NCBI GenBank assembly: GCA_963717455.1
Contig: OY970336.1
Location: 3,286,001 to 3,350,000 of the forward strand
DNA: 64,000 nucleotides
DNA from: Bog-473 sp963717455
GTDB taxonomy: Bacteria; Actinomycetota; Acidimicrobiia; Acidimicrobiales; RAAP-2
Direction of reading: 5' to 3'
Of this stretch, positions 1 to 7,737 are shown in pieces (the stretch's first letter is position 1; every line of letters starts with the position of its first letter). The translations under genes were made by a program, and so were the position numbers. The notes below the pieces were generated by a model. That model was not told where the DNA came from and did no database searches. It saw only the letters and a program-made list of their open reading frames with translations.

Positions 1-63
1 AAGCAGCTGAGTGCAATGCAGGATGATTTGGCCGTAAAGCAGTTGCGTATGCTGATTGACTGA
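1..63 (+). CDS. C-terminal tail of a gene cut by the window edge
   Basis: Frame 1 is open from the first base to a TGA at 61-63 and encodes 20 residues ending in VKQLRMLID. The composition is plausible for a real protein end, but no family can be recognised from so little sequence. No gene is apparent between 64 and 115. Confidence 0.35.
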   Translation, partial: KQLSAMQDDLAVKQLRMLID

Positions 64-115
64 TTGATTCCGACATTTCCAGGTAGCCGCCGAACCGGCG
101 CATGGGGGCAGGTGC

Positions 116-478
116 TTACGCAGAATCGGTTGATTGCGGGTGAACGCCTTTCGGCACGTAATCGAAGAAGCGGTAGGTCATCCCCCCAGCCGTCCATTCG
201 GCTCGAAGCCTTGTTCGACGCTCCACCTTGCGGAGGGCACTCAAGAGGTCACGATTGAGTTCACGGGGATCCCTCCCTTGAAACCATCCGTCCACTTCGA
301 AACCGTCGGGCGTCTCGTTTACAGAGCCAACGACCAGCCGCCGGAGCACCGGTTCGATCAGTGCAGGAGAATCCGAGCTCACCGAGGCAATGACGTGGAA
401 ATCAGAGGTATCCACCCTCCATAGTGTGGACCATCGGACGCCTGGCTCCCAACTGAACGGCGTTAGGAACTCACCCAA
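116..478 (-). CDS. Hypothetical protein, about 120 aa
   Basis: No family is recognised. The frame is open further upstream, but that part overlaps the deazaflavin-reductase gene by about 150 bases. I prefer the TTG at 478, which lies 50 bases after that gene's stop, although no strong ribosome binding site precedes it. The predicted protein has no signal peptide or membrane segment and contains a charged C-terminal half (RKVERRTRLRAEWTAGG). It would be the third gene of the operon with the glycosyltransferase and the reductase. The start is uncertain. Confidence 0.45.
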   Translation of the reverse strand: MGEFLTPFSWEPGVRWSTLWRVDTSDFHVIASVSSDSPALIEPVLRRLVVGSVNETPDGFEVDGWFQGRDPRELNRDLLSALRKVERRTRLRAEWTAGGMTYRFFDYVPKGVHPQSTDSA

Positions 479-527
479 TGCCCGCCCAGTATCGGCACCT
501 ATCGGATGGCCCGTTTGATCATTCGGA

Positions 528-1049
528 TCAGCCGGATTCCTGGTTCTGTCGCCGTTCAAGGGCGATGATCGCAAACTGACGCTCGGTGCAGGACTGATAC
601 GCATCCAACAGCGGGTTGTGCGCCAGGAGCCGACGCCAGCCCTCGTCGCGTTCGGAGCCAATGAGCTCACGGGCAACGACGGGCCCGGTGCCGGCGCGCG
701 TCTGCATCTCGGCCTTGGGGTTCGCTCGGAGATTGAGGTACCAGGCAGGAGATGCGTCCAATCCGCTGTTCTGGGATGCGACCAGGAAGCGAACTCCCTC
801 GTCGAGATAGACGATCGGTACAGTCCTCGTCTGCCCGCTGCGTCGCCCTGTCGTGGTCAGCAGCCCGACGGGGAGCCCGAGCAGTCGTCCGCCCACGCGT
901 CCCCCCGTCAGACGGAAGACGAAACGATTGGCCTTGCAGAAGGCGCGGGTGCCTCGGGGAGAGCGCACCGCCATGCGATGTCCGCGGCGGAAATAGTCCC
1001 GCTGCTTTTGCGTCAGACCTTCGAGAACGTCTGCGTCAGGGTCGAGCAT
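528..1049 (-). CDS. Deazaflavin (F420)-dependent nitroreductase family protein
   Basis: A 173-aa protein of the actinobacterial Ddn/DUF385 family. These are split-barrel proteins that bind F420 or flavin and reduce quinones, nitro compounds or other substrates. The diagnostic central part reads LTTTGRRSGQTRTVPIVYL, followed by FLVASQNSG and AWYLNLRANPKAEMQ, which is the usual order in the family. Length is normal (about 140-180 aa). The ATG at 1049 lies 14 bases inside the end of the upstream glycosyltransferase gene, so the two are probably translationally coupled. The substrate is unknown; pairing with a natural-product-type glycosyltransferase suggests tailoring or detoxification of a small molecule. 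Confidence 0.85.
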   Translation of the reverse strand: MLDPDADVLEGLTQKQRDYFRRGHRMAVRSPRGTRAFCKANRFVFRLTGGRVGGRLLGLPVGLLTTTGRRSGQTRTVPIVYLDEGVRFLVASQNSGLDASPAWYLNLRANPKAEMQTRAGTGPVVARELIGSERDEGWRRLLAHNPLLDAYQSCTERQFAIIALERRQNQESG

Positions 1050-2355
1050 CGTCCCTCCTGAGGCTGGTCCTGCTCTCTTGTTCGAATGTCAGACCTTCGA
1101 GGAGATCGGCGGCGCGCTTCGCCGGGTTGGTGTCCCCGATCTGTGCCTTCAACGCCAGGGTCCTGTCCCGGAATCTCGACTCGTGCAAGACCTGCTCGAC
1201 GGCGTTGCCAACCGCCTTAGGCGTGGGGCGATTCGTGCGCATGTTCATGCCCACGCCCGACCAGGCAACGTGGGCGGTCACTTCCTTTTTGTCCTCGGTC
1301 GTACCGGCTACCACCATGGGAACGCCGTGGGCGACAGCCAGTTGCACGGATCCGAACCCGCCGTTCGAGACCATGACATCGACGTGGGGCAGCAGGGCGG
1401 CGTAGGGGACGAACTGCTCCACGACCGCGTTCGCAGGCGGGTCCCCGAGCACGGCGGGATCGGCCCCGCCCGTCGTGGCGACGACGAAGACGTCGCGGTC
1501 GGCCAGTCCTTCGAGGCTGGGGCCGAGCAGATCGGCCGGGTCGGTGGCGATCGTTCCCTGGGTGACAAGGACCACGCGCTTCGAATCGAGGAGTCTGGGC
1601 CACCAGCTCGGAGGATCAAACTCGGCCGGCACCGGTGGTTGAAGGGCGCCGACGAAATGGACGAAGGGAGGTAGATCGGACCGCGGATACTCGAACCCGG
1701 CGGGGCACAGTTGGATGTGCAGGTGCCGGGAATGAAAGAAGCCGCACTCGAGGTTCCGTTTCGGAGTGGGGGGAAGTCCGAGCTCGTGACGAACCCCTTG
1801 CGCTGCCTTGAACACTGGGGCCAGAACCGTGGCCCGGCCGACCGCATCGAGCGCCCTGTTGCGCAGATGGCCCACCACACCGGTCCGTGGCGCCAACCCC
1901 ATGCCGTAGGGCGCGGCGTCTCTGCTCGGGAAGGTGAGGCAGGTATCGCCGAGTGTCGCGCTGGGCGGTCCGCCCATTTCGTGGAACCACCCGCCGCCAT
2001 AGAAGATGGTGTGCGAGACGAACACGTCAGCCGGCTCCTCCACGAGCAGCGCCTTCAGCGCCAGGAGGTGCTCGCCGAGTGGTCGCACGAAGATCTCGGT
2101 CAGGTCGAACTGGGCTTGCTTCACGCCTTTGAGCTCGGCCCGACCCGGGAAGGCGGCGTTGAGGTTGGCGTAGTCCCAGTCGAGCGTCTCTGGCATTGCA
2201 CAGAACTGCGCCCCGGATCTGGCGACGGTCTCGGCGAAGCGGCGTCCCGTGTACCAGCGCACCTGATGGCCACGGCCGGTGAGCTCCTCCACCACGGCTG
2301 CGGCCGGACCCACGTGCCCGGGGCTCGCGTAGGTGGCAACCAGGAAACGGGACAC
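1036..2355 (-). CDS. GT1-family (MGT-like) glycosyltransferase
   Basis: A 439-aa cytosolic glycosyltransferase with the two-Rossmann GT-B plan. The N-terminus has the acceptor-domain start FLVATYASPGHVGPAAAVVEEL. The C-terminal donor half shows VLVTQGTIATDP, VPYAALLPHVDVMVSNGGFGS and GVPMVVAGTTEDKKEVTAHV, which match the nucleotide-sugar-binding region of macrolide/flavonoid-type UDP-glycosyltransferases. The classic HCG is replaced by SNGG, as in many bacterial MGT enzymes. It heads an operon with the deazaflavin reductase and is transcribed away from a TetR gene only 46 bases off. Its probable role is glycosylating a hydrophobic small molecule; the acceptor is not identifiable. Confidence 0.85.
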   Translation of the reverse strand: MSRFLVATYASPGHVGPAAAVVEELTGRGHQVRWYTGRRFAETVARSGAQFCAMPETLDWDYANLNAAFPGRAELKGVKQAQFDLTEIFVRPLGEHLLALKALLVEEPADVFVSHTIFYGGGWFHEMGGPPSATLGDTCLTFPSRDAAPYGMGLAPRTGVVGHLRNRALDAVGRATVLAPVFKAAQGVRHELGLPPTPKRNLECGFFHSRHLHIQLCPAGFEYPRSDLPPFVHFVGALQPPVPAEFDPPSWWPRLLDSKRVVLVTQGTIATDPADLLGPSLEGLADRDVFVVATTGGADPAVLGDPPANAVVEQFVPYAALLPHVDVMVSNGGFGSVQLAVAHGVPMVVAGTTEDKKEVTAHVAWSGVGMNMRTNRPTPKAVGNAVEQVLHESRFRDRTLALKAQIGDTNPAKRAADLLEGLTFEQESRTSLRRDDARP

Positions 2356-2401
2356 CGACCCTCCAATTTTTTGGGAAGATGCTTCTTCTACTGATTAGAG
2401 T
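2356..2401. promoter_or_regulatory. Divergent promoter/operator region, glycosyltransferase versus TetR
   Basis: This 46-base, AT-richer gap must hold both divergent promoters. GTATGGATAC at the TetR start (about 2400-2409) is a small inverted repeat (GTAT/ATAC arms) that could be part of an operator. TetR proteins commonly autoregulate and repress the divergent neighbour; this is inferred from layout. Confidence 0.4.
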
Positions 2402-3040
2402 ATGGATACGATAGCCTTCGTGTCAAGGGCGAAGTACCACTCCGAGCGAAGGCAGGAGCAAGCCGAGGCGACCCGCCAGGCCATCCTCGACGCGGCTCGG
2501 ACCCTGTTCATAGAGCGCGGGTATGCCGGCACCACCGTCGCCGACATCGCGGCGTCGGCGCGCGTTGCGGTACCTACCGTCTATGTGAGCGTGGGCACGA
2601 AGTCGGCCATCCTCAGCGAGCTGAGAAAGATGATCCCCGTGCATGCCGGCGTGCCCCAAGACATGCCGGCCGCGTTCGAGCTCGCAAGTGACCCCCGCCA
2701 GGCGATTGCCGGTCTCGTAGCGGGAGTGAGACGACTGCTTGACACCTCGGGAGAGCTGATGTTCGCGATTGAATCGGCCGCACCGTTCGAACCGGTTGCC
2801 GCCGAGGCGTGGGAGGAGGGATTGGTCCTTCATCGTGCGGCATGCAGTCTCGTCGTCGACAGGGTCCAGGCGCTCGGTTCGCTCAAGGAGTCGATGCTCG
2901 AGTCCCAGGCGGGCGACGTCCTAAGCCTCTTGTCCCTCCCAGCAACTTGGCGCACCCTCCGCCACGACTACGGCTGGACCTACGACGAAGTCGAGACCTG
3001 GATTGTCGATACGGCATTGACCTTGATCACCGCCCGATGA
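2402..3040 (+). CDS. TetR/AcrR-family transcriptional regulator
   Basis: A 212-aa repressor-type protein. Residues around 20-65 form the TetR helix-turn-helix: TRQAILDAARTLFIERGYAG, then TTVADIAASARVAVPTVYV, with the family's usual recognition-helix pattern ending TVYVSVGTKSAIL. The C-terminal part is alpha-helical and would bind the inducer; it has no recognisable subfamily signature. A GTG at 2420 is an alternative start that leaves the DNA-binding domain intact. The gene is divergent from the glycosyltransferase operon, its likely target along with its own promoter. Confidence 0.88.
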   Translation: MDTIAFVSRAKYHSERRQEQAEATRQAILDAARTLFIERGYAGTTVADIAASARVAVPTVYVSVGTKSAILSELRKMIPVHAGVPQDMPAAFELASDPRQAIAGLVAGVRRLLDTSGELMFAIESAAPFEPVAAEAWEEGLVLHRAACSLVVDRVQALGSLKESMLESQAGDVLSLLSLPATWRTLRHDYGWTYDEVETWIVDTALTLITAR

Positions 3041-3111
3041 TGCCGGATACCGCATGGGGGCGGGTGTCCGCGACGACCCAACTCCAGCAGAAGCGTCTAT
3101 GACGACAGCTG

Positions 3112-3297
3112 TCACGCCTCAGCGTCGACGCGCAACTCCCGGAGCGCTTCGGCGGCGCCGAGGCTCTCGAGTTCGGGTTCTGGGCCGGCCAAAAGGTCAT
3201 CGAGAAAGGCATGGAAGGCTGCGGGCGAGCAGTCCTCGTCGGGGTTTGTGACCACCACCGCTGAACCGGGCGGCAGGTCGTTGGGTCGGTTCGCCAT
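3112..3297 (-). CDS. Small hypothetical protein, 61 aa
   Basis: The ATG at 3297 opens a 61-aa acidic protein (MANRPNDLPPG ... LRVDAEA). It has a proline-rich start and a helical, leucine-rich second half (AAFHAFLDDLLAG, LGAAEALREL). The same frame extends upstream without a stop into recombinase-relic sequence, so the ATG is chosen because the downstream part has protein-like composition. No family is recognised. It sits between the TetR gene and the inverted recombinase relic. Confidence 0.45.
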   Translation of the reverse strand: MANRPNDLPPGSAVVVTNPDEDCSPAAFHAFLDDLLAGPEPELESLGAAEALRELRVDAEA

Positions 3298-3511
3298 GGC
3301 CCCATCGTACCGTCCGCTACTGCCGCTGCACTCCCCACGGTTCGCTGGGCTGTCGAATCGGGGCTGCCGGCGCCAACGGCAGTCGAACCACCGTTGTCTC
3401 CTTCGTCGACGCCCGGTCTTGCCTCTAATGCCACACGTGTGAAGCAATCTGATGGTGGTGCTGATGGACTGTTTGGTGATGGTGAGGTGCGGGAGGTTCG
3501 GGAGCCGATGC

Positions 3512-3592
3512 TCTGTGAAGGGGTGTAGCGAGTGTTGGGGCCGGTCGGGACGTGGCGTGGGCGTCGCCGGGGCTCGGTCGGTCTGCGCCTGA
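3512..3592 (-). pseudogene. Inverted relic of a large serine recombinase gene
   Basis: Read on the minus strand, this stretch encodes QAQTDRAPATPTPRPDRPQHS. That closely matches QAQTDRAPARPGPRPDRPQHT, the linker just before the zinc ribbon of the intact recombinase at 4181-5920 (bases about 5135-5205). The similarity is also evident in the DNA over about 70 bases. Beyond the match the frame decays. It is therefore a fragment of another recombinase copy in opposite orientation, ending about 10 bases before the conserved RNA block at 3603. The minus frame crosses the RNA block and has no start of its own here. Confidence 0.65.
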
Positions 3593-3602
3593 TCGCAATT
3601 CG

Positions 3603-3812
3603 GCCTCGTTCGTTGCGAACGACCCCTGCGTCGTTCGCATAACCGACGACGACCACCGGCACCGAGCGGTGTCCAGTCCCGGCGAGGCGAGCCCCCTGGG
3701 CCGAGCGAGAAGTTCTGGCGGTTCGCCCGACGGGCGATCGTGGACGAACACGAGGCCGCCAGAACTTGTTGCGAGCCGAGCCGGCGACTTGACGCCGTGG
3801 AGCGCCGGTGGT
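3603..3812 (+). ncRNA. Candidate structured RNA upstream of recombinase 1
   Basis: This 210-base block is closely similar to 21472-21681, which occupies the same place before the second recombinase; the sequence on both sides diverges. A closing helix is formed by ACCACCGGC (3652-3660) with GCCGGTGGT (3804-3812). Inside it, GTTCTGGCGG pairs with CCGCCAGAAC and encloses two hairpins, TTCGCCC/GGGCGA and CGTG(gacgaa)CACG, as a three-way junction. A conserved GGCG(acttga)CGCC hairpin follows. In the second copy the CGTG/CACG hairpin becomes CCTG/CGGG, so one base pair flips from G-C to C-G and another from U-A to U-G. That is covariation expected of RNA. The strand is inferred from the recombinase. 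No known family is recognised. Confidence 0.6.
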
Positions 3813-3915
3813 TCTTGGCATGACTCAACTGGAGCCCTTCATCGCTCTGGGCCGATAGTGGCCGCTCGCCGGCCGGGCAAGGAGAAAGCCGACATCGGTC
3901 CAGGGAGGTTGAGCG

Positions 3916-4053
3916 TTGGCTGCCACGCAGGATTGGTCATTCGTTCTCGGTGTCACGGCGCATGGAACGCACTCCATGCCGTCACCCTCCTCGCGCGCAG
4001 GGCGGAGATATCCTCCGAAGTCATGCTGCAGCTCTACCGGGTGGCTCCCGTGA
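3916..4053 (+). CDS. Small ORF a of recombinase module 1, 45 aa
   Basis: A TTG start is preceded by GGGAGG with suitable spacing, and the same arrangement (AGGAGG then TTG) occurs at 21794 in module 2. The 45-aa product shares M-A-x-T and, at residues 27-33, R-A-G-x-R-x-P with its counterpart in gapless register. The matching R, A, G and P codons differ mostly at third positions, which favours real coding sequence. Only about 8 of the first 33 residues match, so the evidence is suggestive, not firm. Its stop overlaps the GTG start of small ORF b (GTGA at 4050-4053). Function unknown. Confidence 0.45.
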   Translation: MAATQDWSFVLGVTAHGTHSMPSPSSRAGRRYPPKSCCSSTGWLP

Positions 4054-4184
4054 GCGACGAGGAGAAGATCGTCTTCGAGGCGAAAGACCCGCCGTCCCTC
4101 ACCGCCGATCTGGCGGCCGCCCTGGCCCAGCTTGTTCGTGGAGCTCTGGCTCGACGGGCCGAACGTCGCGAGAAGGCTGCATGA
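4050..4184 (+). CDS. Small ORF b of recombinase module 1, 44 aa
   Basis: A GTG-initiated 44-aa protein. It ends with a helical, arginine-rich tail (SLTADLAAALAQLVRGAL, then RRAERREKAA). The tail aligns with ORF b of module 2 (MTPSVAGVLARIVRTLRDH, then QKREAA). Both follow the pattern P-x-x-T-x-x-L/V-A-x-x-L-A-x-L/I-V-R. The gene overlaps the stop of ORF a by GTGA and the recombinase start by ATGA (4181-4184), so all three should be translated as a coupled unit. An in-frame ATG at 4023 would give 53 aa. Role unknown; a recombinase cofactor, or simply a coupling ORF, are possibilities. Confidence 0.55.
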   Translation: MSDEEKIVFEAKDPPSLTADLAAALAQLVRGALARRAERREKAA

Positions 4185-5920
4185 CGTCCTCGGAGCCGCT
4201 CATCCCACTCACGGCCTATTGCCGGACTTCCACCGACGACCAGCAGAACCCCGAGGAGAGCTTGCGCTGGCAGCTCTCCCGCGCCAGTGCCCTGATCGTC
4301 GGGCGGGCCCAGATCGTGTCGGTCACCCACGACACCGATGTCTCTCGGTCCGTTCCCTGGCCCCGGCGTCCCGAAGCGGCCCGACTCATCGCGCAACTCC
4401 CCAACTCGTCTCGGGGCTGGACTGGAATCGTCGTCGGCGAGCCGCAGCGAGCCTTCGGGTCAGCGGGCCAGGTGCAGAACATCCTGCCGCAGCTCGCACA
4501 CTGGGGCGTCCAGCTCTGGGTGCCCGAAGTCGGCGGTCCCGTCGATCCCGAGTCCGAAGCGCACGATCTCCTCATGTCGTTGTTCGGCGGCCTGAGCAAG
4601 GCGGAGCGCAACCGTCTCCGGGTACGGGTGCGGACCTCCATGAAGGCCATGGCGCCCGAAGGTCGCTACCTCGGCGGACGACCGCCGTACGGCTACCGGC
4701 TCGTGCGTACCGGCGTGCCGCACCCCAACCCCGAGAAGGCCCGCCAGGGCATCCAACTGACCAATCTGGCCGTGGATCCTGAGACCTCCAAGGTGGTGCA
4801 GCAGATCTTCGCCTGGCGGGTCGAGGGCGTCGGCTTCCGGACCATCGCCGCTCGCCTGAGCGAGCAAGGGTTCCCCTGCCCCTCCGCAGCCGACCGGGAG
4901 CGAAACCCGCACCGTCTCGGCCGGGCATGGTCCCTCGGCGCGGTCCGAGCCATCGTCATGAACCCGAAGTACAAGGGGCAGGGCATTTACGGGCGCTACC
5001 GCAAGGTCGAACGCCTCTACGACGTGAACGACCCCGCCGCCGGCAACGTCACCCGGATGTCCCCGGCGCCGGCCTCCGAGGTGGTCGAGACGGAGGGCAC
5101 CGTGCCCGCAATCGTGAGCGAGTCGGTCTGGCGTCAAGCGCAGACAGACCGGGCCCCGGCGAGGCCTGGGCCACGCCCTGATCGGCCCCAACACACCCGC
5201 TACGCCCTGCGCGGCCTCCTGACCTGTGCCCGCTGTGGGCGCAGGATGCAAGGCCACACCGTCAAGCGCCGAGGCAGCTCGGAACGGGTCGGCTACCAGT
5301 GCACCTACCGGAACGACTACCCAGGCGACGACGGTCATCCGAAGACCCTCTTCGTAGCCGAGAACCGGATCCTGCCCGCGGTCGACGAGTGGCTGGCGGA
5401 CCTGTCCTCACCCGAACGCCTCGATGAAACGGTGGCGGCCATTCTCGATGCCGACAACCATCAATCCAGCGAGCCCGCCGAACTTCGCCTGGCGCGCCGC
5501 CAGGCCCACGAAGCGCGAAAGAAGCTCGACCAGTACCTCGCCGCGCTGGACGCCGGCCTGGACCCGGTTCTCGTCACCGAGCGCACCCGCGCCGTCCAGG
5601 TTGAGCTCACTGCAGCCACTGCCGTCATCGACAGCTACAAGGGCTCTGAACCCCATCTGTTGACCGGACGAGAGGTGCACGAGCTCCTCGAAGGTGTCGG
5701 CGGCCTGACCGCCCTCTTAGCCCACTCAGACACCGCAGAACGGCAGCGCGTGTACCGCGCTGCGGGCGTGCATCTTCGCTATCAACGAAGTGAAGAAGGC
5801 GAGCGGATCACGGCAGCCCTGCGCGTGGGGTTGTTTCGTGTCGGAGGATCGACTGACAACTTAATTCCACGCCCAGTAGTGATGGAAAGTGGCTGGTCAG
5901 AGCTTCGTCAGGCGGTGTAA
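4181..5920 (+). CDS. Large serine recombinase, module 1
   Basis: A 579-aa site-specific DNA recombinase. The N-terminal resolvase domain begins LTAYCRTSTDDQQNP; the Ser in RTSTDD is the expected nucleophile. It continues with GEPQRAF and SKAERNRLRVRVR. A recombinase domain follows (GRYLGGRPPYGYRLV to MNPKYKGQGIYGRY), then a zinc ribbon (LTCARCGRRMQGH ... YQC) and a coiled-coil-like region (ELRLARRQAHEARKKLDQYL). Length is typical of phage or integrative-element integrases. The ATG at 4181 is chosen because it overlaps ORF b (ATGA) and starts the domain cleanly; the frame is open further upstream but without recombinase similarity. Near its end it carries RVGGST, corresponding to RVGGKT and RVGGGT in recombinase 2. 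Confidence 0.92.
   Translation: MTSSEPLIPLTAYCRTSTDDQQNPEESLRWQLSRASALIVGRAQIVSVTHDTDVSRSVPWPRRPEAARLIAQLPNSSRGWTGIVVGEPQRAFGSAGQVQNILPQLAHWGVQLWVPEVGGPVDPESEAHDLLMSLFGGLSKAERNRLRVRVRTSMKAMAPEGRYLGGRPPYGYRLVRTGVPHPNPEKARQGIQLTNLAVDPETSKVVQQIFAWRVEGVGFRTIAARLSEQGFPCPSAADRERNPHRLGRAWSLGAVRAIVMNPKYKGQGIYGRYRKVERLYDVNDPAAGNVTRMSPAPASEVVETEGTVPAIVSESVWRQAQTDRAPARPGPRPDRPQHTRYALRGLLTCARCGRRMQGHTVKRRGSSERVGYQCTYRNDYPGDDGHPKTLFVAENRILPAVDEWLADLSSPERLDETVAAILDADNHQSSEPAELRLARRQAHEARKKLDQYLAALDAGLDPVLVTERTRAVQVELTAATAVIDSYKGSEPHLLTGREVHELLEGVGGLTALLAHSDTAERQRVYRAAGVHLRYQRSEEGERITAALRVGLFRVGGSTDNLIPRPVVMESGWSELRQAV
5837..5847 (+). repeat. 11-base match to the tRNA-Leu 3' end within recombinase 1
   Basis: CGTGTCGGAGG here is identical to 23882-23892, which spans the 3' end of the tRNA-Leu gene, in the same orientation. 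It lies at the homologous position near the recombinase C-terminus. It could be a decayed attachment core, or simply conserved protein-coding sequence (RVGG). Confidence 0.35.
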
Positions 5921-6059
5921 GCGACTTCCGGTTCTGGCCTCTCGTGGGACCTGTAGCCAGCGAAGCGAGCATTCCGATGCGCACCGAGGACCCGGCGCGC
6001 TAGAGCGGGGGCTCAGCGTTCAGCTCCTTCGGTGGTCATCGATGCGTACGCTAAGGGGC

Positions 6060-6308
6060 ATGAGCACGCCCGACGGAGCCTATGAATGGGATCTCACCGT
6101 TCCTGGTGATGACGCCGAGCTGGTGGCTGAGTTCCGCCGCCACGGCGTCCAGCCGGGCCAGAGGATCCACGTGGCGATTGTGCCGGACAGTGGCGGGCCG
6201 GAGCCGAGCGAGACGCTGCCGTCGTTCTTCGATAGCTTCGAAGGACCAGCTGACCTGGCGGAACGATCAGGTGAGATTCTTCGGGCGGAGTTCCCACAGC
6301 CTCGATGA
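6060..6308 (+). CDS. Probable antitoxin of a VapBC-type pair
   Basis: An 82-aa acidic protein. The N-terminus (YEWDLTVPGDDAELVAEFRR) and GQRIHVAIV resemble a short swapped-hairpin/strand DNA-binding module. The C-terminal part (LPSFFDSFEGPADLAERSGEIL) looks like the flexible toxin-wrapping tail seen in antitoxins. Assignment rests mainly on position: its TGA overlaps the ATG of the PIN-domain gene (ATGA, 6305-6308), the usual antitoxin-toxin arrangement. The subfamily is not certain. Such antitoxins normally repress their own promoter, so control probably lies just upstream of 6060. Confidence 0.65.
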   Translation: MSTPDGAYEWDLTVPGDDAELVAEFRRHGVQPGQRIHVAIVPDSGGPEPSETLPSFFDSFEGPADLAERSGEILRAEFPQPR

Positions 6309-6713
6309 TCTTGGTGGACACCGGCCCATTGGTGGCCGCCGCCAACCGCACCGACACACACCACGCGGCATCCATCGCCGCGCTTTCTGTCGCCACCCGA
6401 CCTCGATACGTGCCCGGACTGGTCATCGCCGAGGTGTGCTATCTGCTGGCCCGTGACGCTGGCAAGAACGTCGAAGCCGACTTCCTGCGCTCGTTCGCAA
6501 CCGGGTACCTGACCGTCGCTGATCTCACCGTTGCCGACTTGGATCGCTGCGCCGACCTGGTCGAGGAGTACGCCGACCTGCCCTTGGGCGCCCGATGCAT
6601 GCCTCGTCGCGCTGGCCGAGCGCCTCGGGATCGTCGAGATAGCGACGTTGGACCGCCGGCATTTCGCCGTCGTCCGCCCTCGCCACGTCGAGGCGTTCAC
6701 TCTCGTTCCGTGA
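6305..6713 (+). pseudogene. vapC: VapC-like PIN-domain toxin with a frameshift
   Basis: PIN-domain ribonuclease toxins cleave tRNA or rRNA with four acidic residues holding Mg2+. The first part reads MILVDTGPLVAAANRTD (first Asp) and VIAEVCYLLARDAG (Glu). After LPLGA the frame shifts: the true continuation, DACLVALAERLGIVEIATLD with the last two Asp residues, lies in the +1 frame and ends at 6713. One extra C in the CCC at 6591-6593 accounts for it. As read, the product loses half the active site and runs on to 6748. It may be a genuine inactive toxin or a sequence error; frameshifts in uvrA and uvrB make error plausible. Confidence 0.75.
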
Positions 6714-6761
6714 CCACCGGCAATGGGAACCAGATCCGGGACAACTGAGTCATAGTGACCG

Positions 6762-7622
6762 ATGATGAAGTGGTCACGTGATCTCCTGGCGGTACTGTCG
6801 CTGGCCTTGGTGGCGGGGTCAGCCGATCTGAGTTCTCCGATCGCCAGTGCGGCCACTGGTGCTCAGGAGTCAGCAACCGGCCTCCAACTCGATCGAGTTC
6901 TGCATGCATGGGCTCACTTTCCCGCCCATGCGTCGCCTCGCCCTCTCGTCTTGCTCCAAGGGTCCGTGTTGGACCCTGAGTTCGGGTTTCCAGACGACAA
7001 CAGCAAGCTCGCTTTCGGCAATGGCCAGATCACCCCTCCGACGAGCTGGCCTGCGTCACCCGAGTCCGCGATGGGGTATTCGATCATCGCGCCGGCGGCG
7101 GCATTCAAAACGTTGACGAACCCAACCAGTGTCTTGGGCTCTCCTCCCCCACTGAGCACTACGAACGTGCAGTTCGGCTCGGGGAGCTTCCTCACTGATC
7201 GAGGATGGCGAGTTCTGCCCGCATGGGAATTCTCTCTCGCCGGCGTCCAGAACCCGGCCAAGGTTCTCGCCGTTGCGCCAGCCGAGATCTACTCAACGCC
7301 GGTCACACACGCCGGGTACTCGTCGTCGGAGATCTCCGTGATTGTCGGCAAGGGAGGCCGGCGGATCACTGCCAACTTCGTCGGCGCCGCCGGTGGGAGC
7401 GGGCCGTGCACTGCGACCTACTCGCTGTCGGTCAAGGAATCGAGCCATGCCGTAGCGATCGCCGTGATCTCTCATCCCTACGAAGGAGCCGGCGCGGAAG
7501 TGGCGTGTGCCTCAGTCGGATACCCGCGGCATGCGGCAGCAGAGCTGAAGGCTCCGCTTGACGGCCGGGTCGTCGTCGATGCCAAGACGGAAGACGCTGC
7601 TTCAGCCACCCCCGCTCGATAA
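6762..7622 (+). CDS. Secreted hypothetical protein, 286 aa
   Basis: The N-terminus is a signal peptide (WSRDLLAVLSLALVAGSADL, cleavage probably near SAATGA). The rest is a Ser/Thr/Pro-rich exported domain with no recognised family. Two Cys (GPCTATYS and EVACASVG) near the C-terminus could form a disulfide. Tandem ATG codons begin the gene; the first is used. It lies alone between the toxin-antitoxin pair and a convergent lipoprotein gene. The 115 bases after it (7623-7737) hold nothing recognisable. Confidence 0.6.
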   Translation: MMKWSRDLLAVLSLALVAGSADLSSPIASAATGAQESATGLQLDRVLHAWAHFPAHASPRPLVLLQGSVLDPEFGFPDDNSKLAFGNGQITPPTSWPASPESAMGYSIIAPAAAFKTLTNPTSVLGSPPPLSTTNVQFGSGSFLTDRGWRVLPAWEFSLAGVQNPAKVLAVAPAEIYSTPVTHAGYSSSEISVIVGKGGRRITANFVGAAGGSGPCTATYSLSVKESSHAVAIAVISHPYEGAGAEVACASVGYPRHAAAELKAPLDGRVVVDAKTEDAASATPAR

Positions 7623-7737
7623 GACCCAAACCGGCAGCGTCGAACTGGGGCATCCCTGCTGGCGCACAGGGAACGCCCAATCGACCGAGCGTCAGTCAGT
7701 CCGACACAGGGACCGTCGAGAAGTGGCTTGTCTTTCG

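Noticed and set aside
3552..4022. Long plus-strand frames across the RNA block of module 1
   Set aside because: Differences between the two copies of the block include indels that break these frames, and substitutions preserve helices, not codons. Only the last part (4050-4184) shows protein conservation.
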